A program made the position numbers and the translations under genes. A stretch of 64,000 bases of DNA. Source: Rhodopseudomonas palustris JSC-3b. GTDB lineage: Bacteria; Pseudomonadota; Alphaproteobacteria; Rhizobiales; Xanthobacteraceae. The notes below the pieces were generated by a model. It was not told where the DNA came from. It saw only the letters and a program-made list of their open reading frames with translations, and searched no databases. The stretch spans positions 673,999 through 737,998 of the forward strand of contig KI632513.1 in the NCBI GenBank assembly GCA_000504425.1. Reading direction: 5' to 3'. Below, one piece after another: positions 25,619 to 36,341 of this stretch; the first letter of the stretch is position 1, and the number at the start of each line of letters is the position of its first letter.

Positions 25619-25840
25619 ATGGATGCGCTGACCTGGTTCGGACTGTTTGCGGTGAGCGCGATGCTGCTGTGCTACGCGTTCGAGGATCGCAGTCACTGGT
25701 TCGTGCTCGGCTTCTCTGCTGCATGTGCACTCGGCTCGCTCTATGGCTTTCTGCAAGGCGCGTGGCCGTTCGGCGTGGTCGAGGCGATCTGGGCCGGTGT
25801 GGCGCTGCGCCGCTGGATCTTGCGCGCGCATAGCGGGTAA
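25619..25840 (+). CDS. Small two-segment membrane protein, hypothetical
   Basis: A 73-aa protein with two hydrophobic helices (LFAVSAMLLCYAF and GFSAACALGSLYGFLQG) and a C-terminal RRWILR. No family is recognised with confidence; similar short membrane proteins occur in Bradyrhizobium relatives. The ATG at 25619 starts the conserved-looking part; a GTG at 25601 is in frame. It is divergent from ruvX and 60 bp before the flavin oxidoreductase gene. Confidence 0.65.
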   Translation: MDALTWFGLFAVSAMLLCYAFEDRSHWFVLGFSAACALGSLYGFLQGAWPFGVVEAIWAGVALRRWILRAHSG

Positions 25841-25901
25841 TCGCTGCGCTAGCTTGCCAGAACGGTACATGGTTGCTTTCATTTGATCGGGAGCGTCGCT
25901 G

Positions 25902-27014
25902 GTGACGTCTCCATCAACTGAGAGCAATGTTGAAATGTGGCCAGACCGCCGTCTTATCGATCTCCTCGGTATCGAAACTCCGATCATTCAGGCCCCGATG
26001 GCCGGCGTGACGGATGCCGAGCTGATGATCGCAGCGGCGAAAGGCGGCGCGCTGGCATCGCTGCCCTGTGCGATGCTGTCGCCGGATAAAGTGCGCGAGC
26101 AGGTGGCTGCGTTTCGAAATGCGGTCAAAGCGCCGATCAATCTGAATTTCTTCAGTCACCAGGCGGTGCCGTCCGATCCGGAGATCGAAGCGCGCTGGCG
26201 GGTGCGGCTGAGCGGCTATGCCGAAGAACTCGGACTGATGGCCGATTATCCGGCGCCGGCCGCAAGCCGTGCGCCGTTTGATGAAGCGATGTGCGCATTG
26301 GTCGAGGAATTGCGGCCCGAAGTGGTCAGCTTCCATTTCGGCCTGCCGCCAGAGCCGCTGTTGGCGCGCGTGAAAGCGGCGGGTGCGCTCGTGCTGTCGA
26401 GTGCCACCATTGTGCGCGAGGCCATTTGGCTCGAGCAGCACGGCGTCGATGCCGTGATCGCGCAGGGCGCGGAGGCCGGCGGTCACCGCGGCATGTTCCT
26501 GACCGATGATACCGCGGCGCAGCCCGGGCTGTTCGCGCTGCTGCCGCAAGTGGTCGATGCGGTGAAGGTGCCGGTGATTGCCACGGGCGGCATTGCCGAT
26601 GGCCGCGGCATTGCGGCGGCGTTTGCGCTCGGCGCGGCCGGGGTGCAGCTCGGCACCGTCTATATGCATTGTCCGGAGGCCAAGGTCAGCGCGCTGGCGC
26701 GGGCGGCGATGCAGCAGGCCGGCGATGACTCGACCGTGCTCACCAATATTATGACCGGGCGGCCGGCGCGCGGCATCGCCAACCGGGTGATGCGCGAGCT
26801 TGGGCCGTTGTCGGCCGAGGTGCCGCCATTCCCGCATGCGTCGAGCGCGCTCGGTCCGTTGCGTGCGGCGGCGGAGCAGCGCGGCAAGGTGGATTTCAGC
26901 TTCCTGTGGGCCGGGCAGGCGGTGCGGATCCGAACCGGGCAGCCGGCCGAACAATTGACGCGGGAGCTGGCCAAGGCGGCGCAGCAGCGGTTCAAGCAGC
27001 TCAATGCGGCCTGA
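25902..27014 (+). CDS. Nitronate monooxygenase-like FMN oxidoreductase
   Basis: A 370-aa TIM-barrel flavoprotein of the 2-nitropropane dioxygenase/NAD(P)H:flavin oxidoreductase family. PIIQAPMAGVTDAEL opens the barrel, AQGAEAGGHRGMF holds the conserved active-site His, and GGIADGRGIAAAFALGAAGVQLGT is the FMN phosphate-binding segment. Class I nitronate monooxygenases detoxify propionate-3-nitronate; the exact substrate here is inferred only. The GTG at 25902 or the ATG at 25935 could be the start. Confidence 0.85.
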   Translation: MTSPSTESNVEMWPDRRLIDLLGIETPIIQAPMAGVTDAELMIAAAKGGALASLPCAMLSPDKVREQVAAFRNAVKAPINLNFFSHQAVPSDPEIEARWRVRLSGYAEELGLMADYPAPAASRAPFDEAMCALVEELRPEVVSFHFGLPPEPLLARVKAAGALVLSSATIVREAIWLEQHGVDAVIAQGAEAGGHRGMFLTDDTAAQPGLFALLPQVVDAVKVPVIATGGIADGRGIAAAFALGAAGVQLGTVYMHCPEAKVSALARAAMQQAGDDSTVLTNIMTGRPARGIANRVMRELGPLSAEVPPFPHASSALGPLRAAAEQRGKVDFSFLWAGQAVRIRTGQPAEQLTRELAKAAQQRFKQLNAA

Positions 27015-27052
27015 GGGCCGCAGTTGCGGCGCGAAAGCCGGGTCTGCTATAG

Positions 27053-27379
<327 letters not shown>

Positions 27380-27401
27380 CCCCAAGCAGCGAGGACTGCC
27401 G

Positions 27402-27620
27402 ATGTGCCTGCTGTGTGACGACGAGACCGCTTACCGCGCCTATATGGACTTTCTCGACGCCATGCAGCGCGAGGGTAAGACGGCTGATCCTGACAAACTG
27501 CTGGACGCGGTGCTCGACAAACTCGAAGCCGACGCCAAGACCCGGCCGCGCCACCCGTTCGACGCCCCTGAAAACGACAAGACGCTGTCTCCGTTCTTCT
27601 GCAGCCCGGTAAATAAATGA
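27402..27620 (+). CDS. 72-aa CxxC hypothetical protein between gatC and gatA
   Basis: A 72-aa soluble protein starting [19 protein letters not shown], acidic overall, with one CxxC at the N-terminus and a lone Cys near the C-terminus (FFCSPVNK). GAGGACTGCC precedes the ATG at 27402. The stop overlaps the gatA start by 4 bp (ATGA), a coupled arrangement that argues strongly for translation. No family is recognised. A single CxxC plus one Cys could bind a metal or Fe-S cluster, but that is speculative. A larger open frame from 27291 overlaps gatC and is not credible. Confidence 0.75.
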   Translation: MCLLCDDETAYRAYMDFLDAMQREGKTADPDKLLDAVLDKLEADAKTRPRHPFDAPENDKTLSPFFCSPVNK

Positions 27621-29095
27621 CTGATCTCACTTCGTTGACGCTCAGCGAGGCCCGCGAGGGCCTGGCGAACAAATCCTTTTCGGCGTTGCAGTTGACCGAT
27701 GCCTATCTCAAGGCGATGGACGGCGGCCGGGTGCTCAATGCCTATGTGCTGGAAACGCCGGATCAGGCGCGCGCCATGGCCAAGCAGGCCGATGAAGCGC
27801 TGGCGCGCGGCGAGGCCGGACCGCTGACCGGCATTCCGCTCGGCATCAAGGATCTGTTCGCGACCGAGGGCGTGCGCACCACCGCGTGCTCGAAAATTCT
27901 CGGCGAGTTCAAGCCGCCTTACGAATCGACCGTGACCACCCAGCTGTGGCGCGATGGTGCGGTGCTGCTCGGCAAGCTCAACAATGACGAATTCGCGATG
28001 GGCTCGTCCAACGAGACCTCGTGCTTCGGTCCGGTGATCAATCCCTGGCGCCGCGAAGGCTCGAAGACCAAGCTGGTGCCGGGCGGCTCGTCCGGTGGCT
28101 CGGCGGCGGCGGTGGCCGCCAATCTCTGCCTCGGCGCCACGGCGACCGACACTGGCGGCTCGATCCGTCAGCCGGCGGCGTTCACCGGCACGGTCGGCGT
28201 CAAGCCGACCTATGGCCGCTGCTCGCGTTGGGGCATCGTGGCGTTTGCCTCGTCGCTCGATCAAGCCGGTCCGATCGCGCGCACCGTGCGCGATGCCGCG
28301 ATCCTGCTGCGCTCGATGGCCGGTCACGATCCCAAGGACACCACCTCGGTCGATCGCGCCGTGCCCGATTACGAGGCGGCGGTCGGTCGCTCGGTCAAGG
28401 GCATGAAGATCGGCATTCCGAAGGAATACCGCATCGATGGCATGTCGCCGGAGATCGAAGCGCTGTGGAAGCAGGGCGCCGACTGGCTGAAGGCCGCGGG
28501 CGCCGAGCTGGTCGAAGTGTCGCTGCCGCACACCCGCTACGCGCTGCCGGCCTATTACATCGTGGCGCCCGCCGAAGCGTCGTCCAACCTCGCGCGCTAT
28601 GATGGCGTGCGGTACGGCGCGCGCGTGCCTGGCCACAACATCGTCGAGATGTATGAAAACACCCGCGCCGCTGGTTTTGGCGCCGAGGTGAAGCGCCGCG
28701 TGATGATCGGCACCTATGTGCTGTCGGCCGGCTATTACGATGCTTATTACCTGCGCGCCCAAAAAGTGCGCACGCTGATCAAGCGCGATTTCGAAACCTG
28801 CTTTGCCAATGGCGTGTCCGCGATCCTGACCCCGGCGACGCCGTCGGCGGCGTTCGGCATCGGCGAGAAGGGCGGTGCCGATCCGGTCGAGATGTATCTG
28901 AACGACATCTTCACGGTGACGGTGAACATGGCCGGCCTGCCGGGCATTGCGGTTCCCGCGGGCCGCGACGTGCAGGGCCTGCCGCTCGGCCTGCAATTGA
29001 TCGGCCGGCCGTTCGATGAGGAGACGCTGTTCTCGCTCGGCGAAGTGATCGAGCAGGCCGCGGGACGCTTCATCCCCGGCAAGTGGTGGGCCTGA
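27617..29095 (+). CDS. gatA: Asp-tRNA(Asn)/Glu-tRNA(Gln) amidotransferase subunit A
   Basis: A 492-aa amidase-signature subunit that releases ammonia from glutamine for GatB. The Ser-cisSer-Lys triad is visible: Lys78 in GIPLGIKDL, Ser158 in [11 protein letters not shown] and nucleophile Ser182 in [10 protein letters not shown]. Length is normal. Its ATG overlaps the stop of the 72-aa ORF. With gatB this implies indirect aminoacylation of tRNA-Gln and/or tRNA-Asn, common in alphaproteobacteria. Confidence 0.96.
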   Translation: MTDLTSLTLSEAREGLANKSFSALQLTDAYLKAMDGGRVLNAYVLETPDQARAMAKQADEALARGEAGPLTGIPLGIKDLFATEGVRTTACSKILGEFKPPYESTVTTQLWRDGAVLLGKLNNDEFAMGSSNETSCFGPVINPWRREGSKTKLVPGGSSGGSAAAVAANLCLGATATDTGGSIRQPAAFTGTVGVKPTYGRCSRWGIVAFASSLDQAGPIARTVRDAAILLRSMAGHDPKDTTSVDRAVPDYEAAVGRSVKGMKIGIPKEYRIDGMSPEIEALWKQGADWLKAAGAELVEVSLPHTRYALPAYYIVAPAEASSNLARYDGVRYGARVPGHNIVEMYENTRAAGFGAEVKRRVMIGTYVLSAGYYDAYYLRAQKVRTLIKRDFETCFANGVSAILTPATPSAAFGIGEKGGADPVEMYLNDIFTVTVNMAGLPGIAVPAGRDVQGLPLGLQLIGRPFDEETLFSLGEVIEQAAGRFIPGKWWA

Positions 29096-29180
29096 TCGCG
29101 GCACCGTCCAGGTCCCGCCATTTGGCGTTGCCTTTCAAGCGCCGCTTGGCCATGCTTCGCCAATCACAAGGTTTGCGCGC

Positions 29181-30281
29181 ATGAGTGCTGATGAGGGGGG
29201 ACCTCCGGCGTCCGAACAGGTCGATCAGCTTCTCGGATCGCCCAAGCTCGCCGCCGCGATCGAGAACGATCGTTACAAACATCTGCTCGACCATGTGCCG
29301 GTCGCGGTCGCCGTGTCGCGCGGCGCCGCCGGCGATCAGCGCATCGCTTATGTCAATGCGGCGTTCGAAACCCTGCTCGGGCTGACGGCGAGCGAGGTCG
29401 AGGGCCAGCCGTGGCAGTATCTCGACCGCTTCGCCGATGAGGATGACCCAAGCCGCACGCTCGGCAGCGCCATCAGCGATGGCGAGGAGTTCATCGGCGT
29501 GTTCCGGCCGCTGCCGCCCAGCGAGCGGCTGGTGATCATGCAGGCCTATGCCGCGGTGATCGAGAATGATGACGGGCAGCAGAGTTTTCGGATCGCGGCG
29601 CTGGTCGATACCGGCAGCCGCGAGCGCGCGCAGATCGAGGAATTCGAGACCCAGATCCGTGATCGCGACATGCTGCTGCGCGAGTTGCAGCATCGGGTCA
29701 AAAACAATCTGCAGCTGATCACCGCGCTGATCCGCCTTGAGGCCCGCTCGGCGGCGGAGGGTGAGGCGGTGGCGCTGGCACGGCTCGCCTGCCGGATCGA
29801 TGCGCTCACCGCGCTATACCGCATCCTGTCCGCCGAAAATGCCGGCCGGCTGATCGATCTCGGCCAATATCTCGCCGACATCGCCGCTGCCGTGCAGCAG
29901 GCCCATGCTGTCCCCGGCATCGAATTCGAGGTCGAGACCGGCTATTGCCCGCTGTCGGTCAATGTCGCGATGCCGGCTGGGCTTTTGGTCAATGAGATGC
30001 TGACCAACGCGCTGAAATACGCCTTTGTCGGGCGCAGTAGCGGCAAGGTGCGGCTGATCTGCCAGCAGCAGGAGGGCCGCGTCACCGTGGTCGCTGGCGA
30101 TGACGGCGTCGGGCTCGCCGATGCCGGCAATTGGCCGGCGCCGCGCAAGCTGAGCGCGCTGATCCTGCAGACCCTGAAGGAGAACGCCCGCAACGTCGAC
30201 TTCCGCGCTGACAGCATCAGCGGCCAGGGGACGTTTTTCACGTTCAGTTTCGACGCGCCGGCAGCCCCGGCCGCCAACTGA
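29181..30281 (+). CDS. PAS-containing sensor histidine kinase (HisKA_2 type)
   Basis: A 366-aa soluble kinase with no membrane segment. A PAS domain covers about residues 30-145 (AYVNAAFETLLGL, GEEFIGVF). The HisKA_2 dimerisation box LLRELQHRVKNNLQL has phospho-acceptor His171. The HATPase domain follows with NEMLTNALKYAF and GDDGVGLA. There is no NCRFLQ cysteine motif, so it is not a LOV photoreceptor. No response regulator is adjacent. HisKA_2 kinases often act in general stress response or light signalling; the partner is unknown. Confidence 0.85.
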   Translation: MSADEGGPPASEQVDQLLGSPKLAAAIENDRYKHLLDHVPVAVAVSRGAAGDQRIAYVNAAFETLLGLTASEVEGQPWQYLDRFADEDDPSRTLGSAISDGEEFIGVFRPLPPSERLVIMQAYAAVIENDDGQQSFRIAALVDTGSRERAQIEEFETQIRDRDMLLRELQHRVKNNLQLITALIRLEARSAAEGEAVALARLACRIDALTALYRILSAENAGRLIDLGQYLADIAAAVQQAHAVPGIEFEVETGYCPLSVNVAMPAGLLVNEMLTNALKYAFVGRSSGKVRLICQQQEGRVTVVAGDDGVGLADAGNWPAPRKLSALILQTLKENARNVDFRADSISGQGTFFTFSFDAPAAPAAN

Positions 30282-30416
30282 GCAGATGCCTTGCTGATGC
30301 CATGATAATCGGGCGCTGCTAGCGCCAAAACCGCCATTAAGCCGACCTGAACTTTTCCAACCGATGGTCACCGACCTGATCGCAAGCCCGTCGCAGCATA
30401 GTTTGGTAGTATCAAT

Positions 30417-31802
30417 ATGAAATGGGGACATTTGATCCTGGCGGCGGTGACGGCGAGCCTGACGCTCGTCGGCTGCGCGTCGGTGTACAACACGCCGGTC
30501 AACGTGCCGCTGTCAGGCAGCGTCGCCGAAAAATTGCGGATCGGCTCGGAAGATGCTGCCCATACCGACGAATATCTGATCGGCCTGTCATTCTCGGGCG
30601 GCGGTACCCGCGCCGCGGCGTTCTCGTTCGGCGTGCTCAATGAAATGGACCGGGTGCCGCTGCGCGGCGCCTCGGCCTCGATGCTGGACCGGATCGATTT
30701 CATCTCCGGCGTGTCGGGCGGGTCGGTGACCGCGGCCTATTTCGGCTTGAAGAAGCGCGCTGCGCTCGCCGATTTCCGCGAGCGCTTTTTGCTGCGCAAT
30801 GCCGAGGAGGGGCTGCAGACCACGCTGTCGCTCAGCACCGTCACCAAGGCGTTCTCCGGCGGCATCAACGACGCCACCGGCTTCACCAACTGGCTCGATG
30901 CCCATCTGTTCGAGGGCGCCACCTTCGCGCAGTTCCGGACCATCGGCCGGCCGCGGGTCTGGATCAACGCTTCCGACATCTATAACCGCGTGCCGTTCGT
31001 GTTCGGCCAGACCGCGTTCTCGGCGATCTGCAGCGATCTCAGCGCCTATCCGTTGTCGAATGCGGTGGCGGCTTCGGCGGCGGTGCCGATCGCGTTCGCG
31101 CCGATGGTGGTGCAAGCCTTCCCAGGCAGCTGCAACGATCCGCTGCCGGCCTGGATCCGGCGCGCGGCCAGCGACCGCAATGCCTCGCCGATGCTCAGCG
31201 CCTATGCCAAGGCGATCACCCGCTACCGCGAAGGAGCGGTGCCGTTCATCAAGCTGCTCGACGGCGGATTGGTCGACAATTACGGCATCTCCGGCTTCAC
31301 CATTGCCCGCGAGTCCTCCGAAACGCCCTATGGCCCGCTGTCGCCGACCCAGGCGGTCAAGCTGCGCCGGGTGATGTTCATGGTGGTCGATGCCAAGATC
31401 GGCATTTCCGGCAATTGGGTGAACACCATCGAGGGACCGAGCGGTGTCGAGCTGATCAAGGCCGCGGTCGATACCACGATGGATGCCAGCGTCGGCGCCA
31501 GCTACACGGCGTTCGATCGCACCATGAGCGATTGGCGCGAATCGCTGGTGCGCTGGCGCTGTGGCCTGTCGGCCGCCGATCGCGCCCGCTATGGCGCGGG
31601 GCCGGGCTGGAATTGCCGCGATCTGAAATTCTTCGTCGGCCGGCTCGGCTTCGATCAGCTCGATCCGGCGCGCGCCGCGGTGCTGGAAACCATCCCGACG
31701 CGGTTCGTGCTGCGGCCCGATCAGGTCGATGAGCTGATCGCCGCCGGTCGCGACTCGCTTCGTTCAAGCCCGGTGTTTCGCGCCTTCGCGGCGAGCCTGT
31801 AG
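30417..31802 (+). CDS. Patatin-like phospholipase lipoprotein
   Basis: A 461-aa predicted lipoprotein: signal peptide with lipobox LVGC (Cys20), then a patatin domain. SFSGGGTRAAAFSFGVL forms the oxyanion loop, GVSGGS carries nucleophile Ser100 (GxSxG), and LLDGGLVDN carries Asp282 of the catalytic dyad. The protein is probably attached to the inner or outer membrane facing the periplasm and hydrolyses acyl esters. No secretion genes are adjacent. It lies between the kinase and gatB with 136 and 74 bp gaps. Confidence 0.87.
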   Translation: MKWGHLILAAVTASLTLVGCASVYNTPVNVPLSGSVAEKLRIGSEDAAHTDEYLIGLSFSGGGTRAAAFSFGVLNEMDRVPLRGASASMLDRIDFISGVSGGSVTAAYFGLKKRAALADFRERFLLRNAEEGLQTTLSLSTVTKAFSGGINDATGFTNWLDAHLFEGATFAQFRTIGRPRVWINASDIYNRVPFVFGQTAFSAICSDLSAYPLSNAVAASAAVPIAFAPMVVQAFPGSCNDPLPAWIRRAASDRNASPMLSAYAKAITRYREGAVPFIKLLDGGLVDNYGISGFTIARESSETPYGPLSPTQAVKLRRVMFMVVDAKIGISGNWVNTIEGPSGVELIKAAVDTTMDASVGASYTAFDRTMSDWRESLVRWRCGLSAADRARYGAGPGWNCRDLKFFVGRLGFDQLDPARAAVLETIPTRFVLRPDQVDELIAAGRDSLRSSPVFRAFAASL

Positions 31803-31876
31803 GCTGCCATCAACGATGACATTGTCGCGCGCGGCGGGGGTTTCCTCGGCTGCGCGCTCGGAGTAAAAGCCGGTCC

Positions 31877-33361
<1,485 letters not shown>

Positions 33362-33869
33362 TCACGCGCTGCAACGGTGCTGTTGTGCTCGCGTTCCCTG
33401 CCAAACAGGGCGCGCGGACGCAGCGGCGTCCAATGCGAATCGGCTTTCGTGATGCGGGTCGCGCGCCCTGGCGGGCGTGTGTGACAGCGTTCCGCGGCGC
33501 TGATCCCAAAAATTTTTTGCTGCCAAAGTTTTGGATTCGGCGAGCCGCAGACGCCATTCTGCTGCGCGCAAACACGCGCGCGGTAATTCTCGTCCGATTA
33601 GTTGCGATGATGATCAGTTCGCGGAATCGCCTTTTCTGAAAGCCGATTCGCGATTCCTGCGAGTTGGTCAATGCGCGTCGCCAGCGTGTTGCAGCGTGGC
33701 CAGCAGCGTCAGAATCGCTGCGTGGGCGCTAGCTTGGCCGACATCGCCGGGTCAACACTTCTTTAAGTGGGACGCTGTTTTTTCTTGCATGTTGGTGTAT
33801 GCGGGAAGTGGTGCACGTCGATTCCCGACTGCACGCAGCGATCAGGCCATCTCATGATTGGAGAGCAAC
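33362..33869. other. Intergenic region between gatB and the histone-like gene
   Basis: About 510 bp without a convincing gene. A small hairpin CAGCG...CGCTG at 33485-33502 followed by an A/T-rich run (33507-33518) might end gatB transcripts. A T-run (33777-33784) follows a 5-bp hairpin (33756-33769). Neither is strong. The short open frames here lack codon bias and ribosome-binding sites. Confidence 0.4.
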
Positions 33870-34034
33870 ATGGTGAAGAAGGCTAAGACTGCGAAGAAGG
33901 CGACCAAGACTGTCAAGAAGGCCAAGACTGCGAAAACCGCCAAGACTGCCAAGAGCGCGGTGAAGAAGACGGCCAAGAAGACCAAGAAGGTCGCCGCGAA
34001 GAAGGCCACCAAGAAGGTCGCCAAGAAGAAGTAA
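33870..34034 (+). CDS. Histone H1-like Lys/Ala-rich small basic protein
   Basis: A 54-aa ORF with 25 lysines, 13 alanines and 9 threonines and almost nothing else (MVKKAKTAKKATKTVKKAKT onward). It has no acidic, aromatic or cysteine residues. GGAGAG lies just upstream of the ATG at 33870. The composition is that of histone H1/Hc1-like or AlgP-like tails that bind DNA or RNA without a fold. It stands alone with about 500 bp before it and 1 kb after it. A nucleoid role is inferred from composition only; it could also be a repeat-grown ORF, but the clean start, ribosome-binding site and stop favour a gene. Confidence 0.72.
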   Translation: MVKKAKTAKKATKTVKKAKTAKTAKTAKSAVKKTAKKTKKVAAKKATKKVAKKK

Positions 34035-34371
34035 GTTGCTCACTTAAGTTTGCCGGCGGCGTTAGCCGGCGGCGCGTCACACGGGCCCTCCGGTCCGGCT
34101 TGCTTCTCAGTAGTGCTTGAATATCCACGAAGCTCAAGCCGCCCGTTGTAGCCCTGGTCGACGAAGAGGGTGTCGGCGGAACATCAGGTCAAACGGCCAG
34201 ATTGAGAAGTTTGTAGCGGATGAGTCCGCTCGAACCCGGGTCAGGCCCGAGAAACGGTTTTTCTTCACCAGATGCGGTTTACCCGTTCCGAGTTGTCACT
34301 GGCGGGGCTGCAGCAGTGAATTTTGATCCTGGCGTGATCGCCGACCCCCTCGTTTCGGTCATGGCGTCGCT

Positions 34372-34440
34372 TTTTGAGTACCGCGCGTTTTTGAGTGCCG
34401 CGCCTTTTGAGTAACGCGTGTTTTGAGTACGCGCCGTGCG
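34372..34440. repeat. Four degenerate 16-17-bp tandem repeats (TTTTGAGTACCGCGCG)
   Basis: Units start at 34372, 34389, 34405 and 34421. All share TTTTGAGT followed by a CG-rich half (ACCGCGCG, GCCGCGCC, AACGCGTG, ACGCGCCG). The spacing is regular and only the second half varies. No ORF continues through the array. Confidence 0.75.
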
Positions 34441-34835
34441 TCAGACGCTTTGACGATCACATTTTTGGCGCCCGCACTTCGACAACCCTATTTTTGACGC
34501 CCTGGCTTGAACGCCGGGCTTTGATCTCCGCGCTTCCGCTGCCGCTTGTGATGATCGCGCTTTGATGATCGTGCGCTGGTCATTAGTGCTGTCGCCGTGC
34601 TCGATCAGCTCGCTTGGCGTAAGGCCCCTGCCGCCGCTGATGGATGTCGCTGCAGGCTTGTCGGTGCTGGCGCTGTCTTTGCTGTCCCTGCATGCATGAT
34701 CGGTACGCCGCGGCGCGCTAGGCGCCGCCCAGTCCGCTGCTGCGCCGGCGCGCAAGGGCGCGGGGCGAGCGCAGCGCCGCGACCGTGTGCGATGGTTATC
34801 GCGGAGCCAACCAGCACGGTAAACCGCTTCTATAA

Positions 34836-34874
34836 GACCGATAAAAACCCGCGATTTTCGCGGTTTTTCCGGTC
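34836..34874. other. Imperfect hairpin, possible terminator or small-RNA element
   Basis: GACCG (34836-34840) pairs with CGGTC (34870-34874), and inside it AAAAAC-CCGCG pairs with CGCGGTTTTT around an ATTTT loop, with one bulged C. The inner stem is followed by a T-run on each strand, so it could terminate in either direction. No adjacent gene claims it. Confidence 0.4.
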
Positions 34875-35050
34875 GTCAGCGTTTTTGAAACCATGGCGCT
34901 TGAGGTTCGATTCATCGCGTTACTTAAACTGCCATTCAAGTTTGACCGAGATGATCGCCTCAACAACACGCCAGCACAGGCGGTGGGGAGAGGTCAAACG
35001 AGTGGACGGGAGCCGCGCCTTCAAAAGGGACGGCAGAAGGGGAGCGACAG

Positions 35051-35317
35051 ATGTTTCAGGGTGATTTTGGTCTTGAACAAGCGGTTCCGGTTGAAGCGGC
35101 GGATAGCGCCGACGCGCTGTTCGATCTCGGCATGCTGTACGCCAGCGGCCGCGCCGGTGGTATCGATCTGGTATCGGCGCATAAATGGTTCAATCTCGCC
35201 GCGCTCAAGGGCCGGGCGGATGCCATTGTGCATCGCCGCGAAGTAGCCGAGCTGATGTCGGAAGGTGAGATCGCGCGTGCTCAGCGCGAAGCTCGCGCCT
35301 GGGTTACCGCGCACTGA
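35051..35317 (+). CDS. SEL1-like repeat small protein
   Basis: An 88-aa protein with one clear SEL1/TPR-like repeat: ALFDLGMLYASGRAGGIDLV followed by SAHKWFNLAALKGRADAI, then a third helix EIARAQREARAW. No signal peptide. Single-SEL1 proteins of this size occur in Bradyrhizobium relatives and are presumed protein-protein adaptors. The ATG follows GGGGAGCGACAG. The gene stands alone between two non-coding stretches. Confidence 0.75.
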   Translation: MFQGDFGLEQAVPVEAADSADALFDLGMLYASGRAGGIDLVSAHKWFNLAALKGRADAIVHRREVAELMSEGEIARAQREARAWVTAH

Positions 35318-35465
35318 GCTGTGCACTGCAGCAAACGCTGGCAGGCATAGCAACGTGTCAAGGTTAGGTCCGGCCGGATTGGTCATAAGTTGCGCAGACG
35401 GTCGCGGCAGGCGGCGTTAGTGTTTCTCCCAGCTCCGCATAAGGAGCGTTTCAAGGAGGAATGCC

Positions 35466-35912
35466 ATGCAAAGGAAGACCCTGTTTCCGCTCGCCGCCCT
35501 GGTCGGTGTTCTCGCCGCTTCGGTCGCGACGGCCGGTGAGTTCGGAACAGCTGATGAAGCCAAGGCCATGCTGAACAAGGCGGCCGCAGCCGTGAAGGCC
35601 GACAAGGCCGCGGCGCTGGCGCAGTTCGCCAAGGGCGAAGGCGGCTTCAAGGATCGCGATCTTTATCCGTTCTGCGCTGGCGCGGACGGCATCTTCACCG
35701 CCCATCCGACGCTGACCGGCAAGAGCCTGAAGGATCTGAAGGACAAGACCGGCAAGCCGCTCGGCGAGGAAATCCTCGCGGCCGGTGCGGAAGGCAAGAT
35801 CAACGAAGTGAGCTACATGTGGCCGCGTCCGGGCCAGACCGATCCGGTGCAGAAGGTCAGCTTCGTGACCAAGATCGGCGACCAGACCTGCGCGGTTGGC
35901 TACTACAAGTGA
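35466..35912 (+). CDS. Secreted single Cache-domain protein
   Basis: A 148-aa exported protein: signal peptide about 1-23 (ending VATAGEFG), then a Cache_2-like sensor fold. Recognisable segments are AKAMLNKAAAAVKADKAAAL, the KDRDLYPFCAGADGIFTAHP strand pair, and VSYMWPRPGQTDPVQKV. Two cysteines (PFCAG and QTCAVG) may form a periplasmic disulfide. It has no membrane anchor or signalling domain, so it probably works as a soluble ligand-binding partner. AAGGAGGA precedes the ATG. Confidence 0.82.
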   Translation: MQRKTLFPLAALVGVLAASVATAGEFGTADEAKAMLNKAAAAVKADKAAALAQFAKGEGGFKDRDLYPFCAGADGIFTAHPTLTGKSLKDLKDKTGKPLGEEILAAGAEGKINEVSYMWPRPGQTDPVQKVSFVTKIGDQTCAVGYYK

Positions 35913-35939
35913 TCTGATCCTTCGGGTCAGTGCTTGAAC

Positions 35940-35967
35940 TGTGGCGGCGGCCAGGACCGTCGCCACA
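35940..35967 (+). terminator. Hairpin after the Cache-domain gene
   Basis: TGTGGCG (35940-35946) pairs with CGCCACA (35961-35967). There is no T-run, so termination is uncertain. The rest of 35968-36341 up to nnrU shows no gene or clear signal. Confidence 0.4.
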
Positions 35968-36341
35968 GGCTCGCGCATACCGGCACCCGGTACGCTGCGT
36001 TGCAGCACGGATCGCTCCCTGCGATCGCTCCCCCTTTAATGATGTGACCGGGCGACCTGATCAGTCAGACCTGACCCGATCGGTGCTGCTGGCTTGAGGC
36101 GGCGCCGCCGCCGCGCACAAGTTGTCATCAACTCGTCGTCATCACGCGGCCGAAGCCCCGCGCGCCGCCCGTATCAGGCCCGCCACTGACGCGGGCGTGG
36201 GCGTATGTGGCATTGCGTCATAACTGGAAAGAATGATAGGCGGGACAGTCCGCGCGGCGAGCTGTCGTCCGCCGGTGACGCGGACCATCACGCTTATTCA
36301 TGGCTGCGGAATTCGCGGCAGGATCGTGCAAGGGGGTATCG

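Larger units (their letters stand above)
34035..35050. other. Long intergenic region with degenerate tandem repeats and a hairpin
   Basis: About 1 kb without a convincing gene. It holds four 16-17-bp copies at 34372-34440, looser related motifs (TTTTTGRCGCC) at about 34450-34500, and an imperfect 39-nt hairpin at 34836-34874. Short frames here (for example 34117-34326) have no supporting signals. Confidence 0.5.

Noticed and set aside
29181-30281. LOV-domain photoreceptor kinase
   Set aside because: The PAS domain lacks the NCRFLQ cysteine motif needed for flavin adduct formation.
34218-34258. Hammerhead-ribozyme-like core (GGATGAGTCC ... GAAAC)
   Set aside because: The core reads CGGATGA instead of CTGATGA, and stems I-III cannot be formed convincingly around it.
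34117-34326. A 69-codon open frame in the gene-free 34-kb region
   Set aside because: No ribosome-binding site, no recognisable protein features and Arg/Cys-rich composition typical of chance frames.
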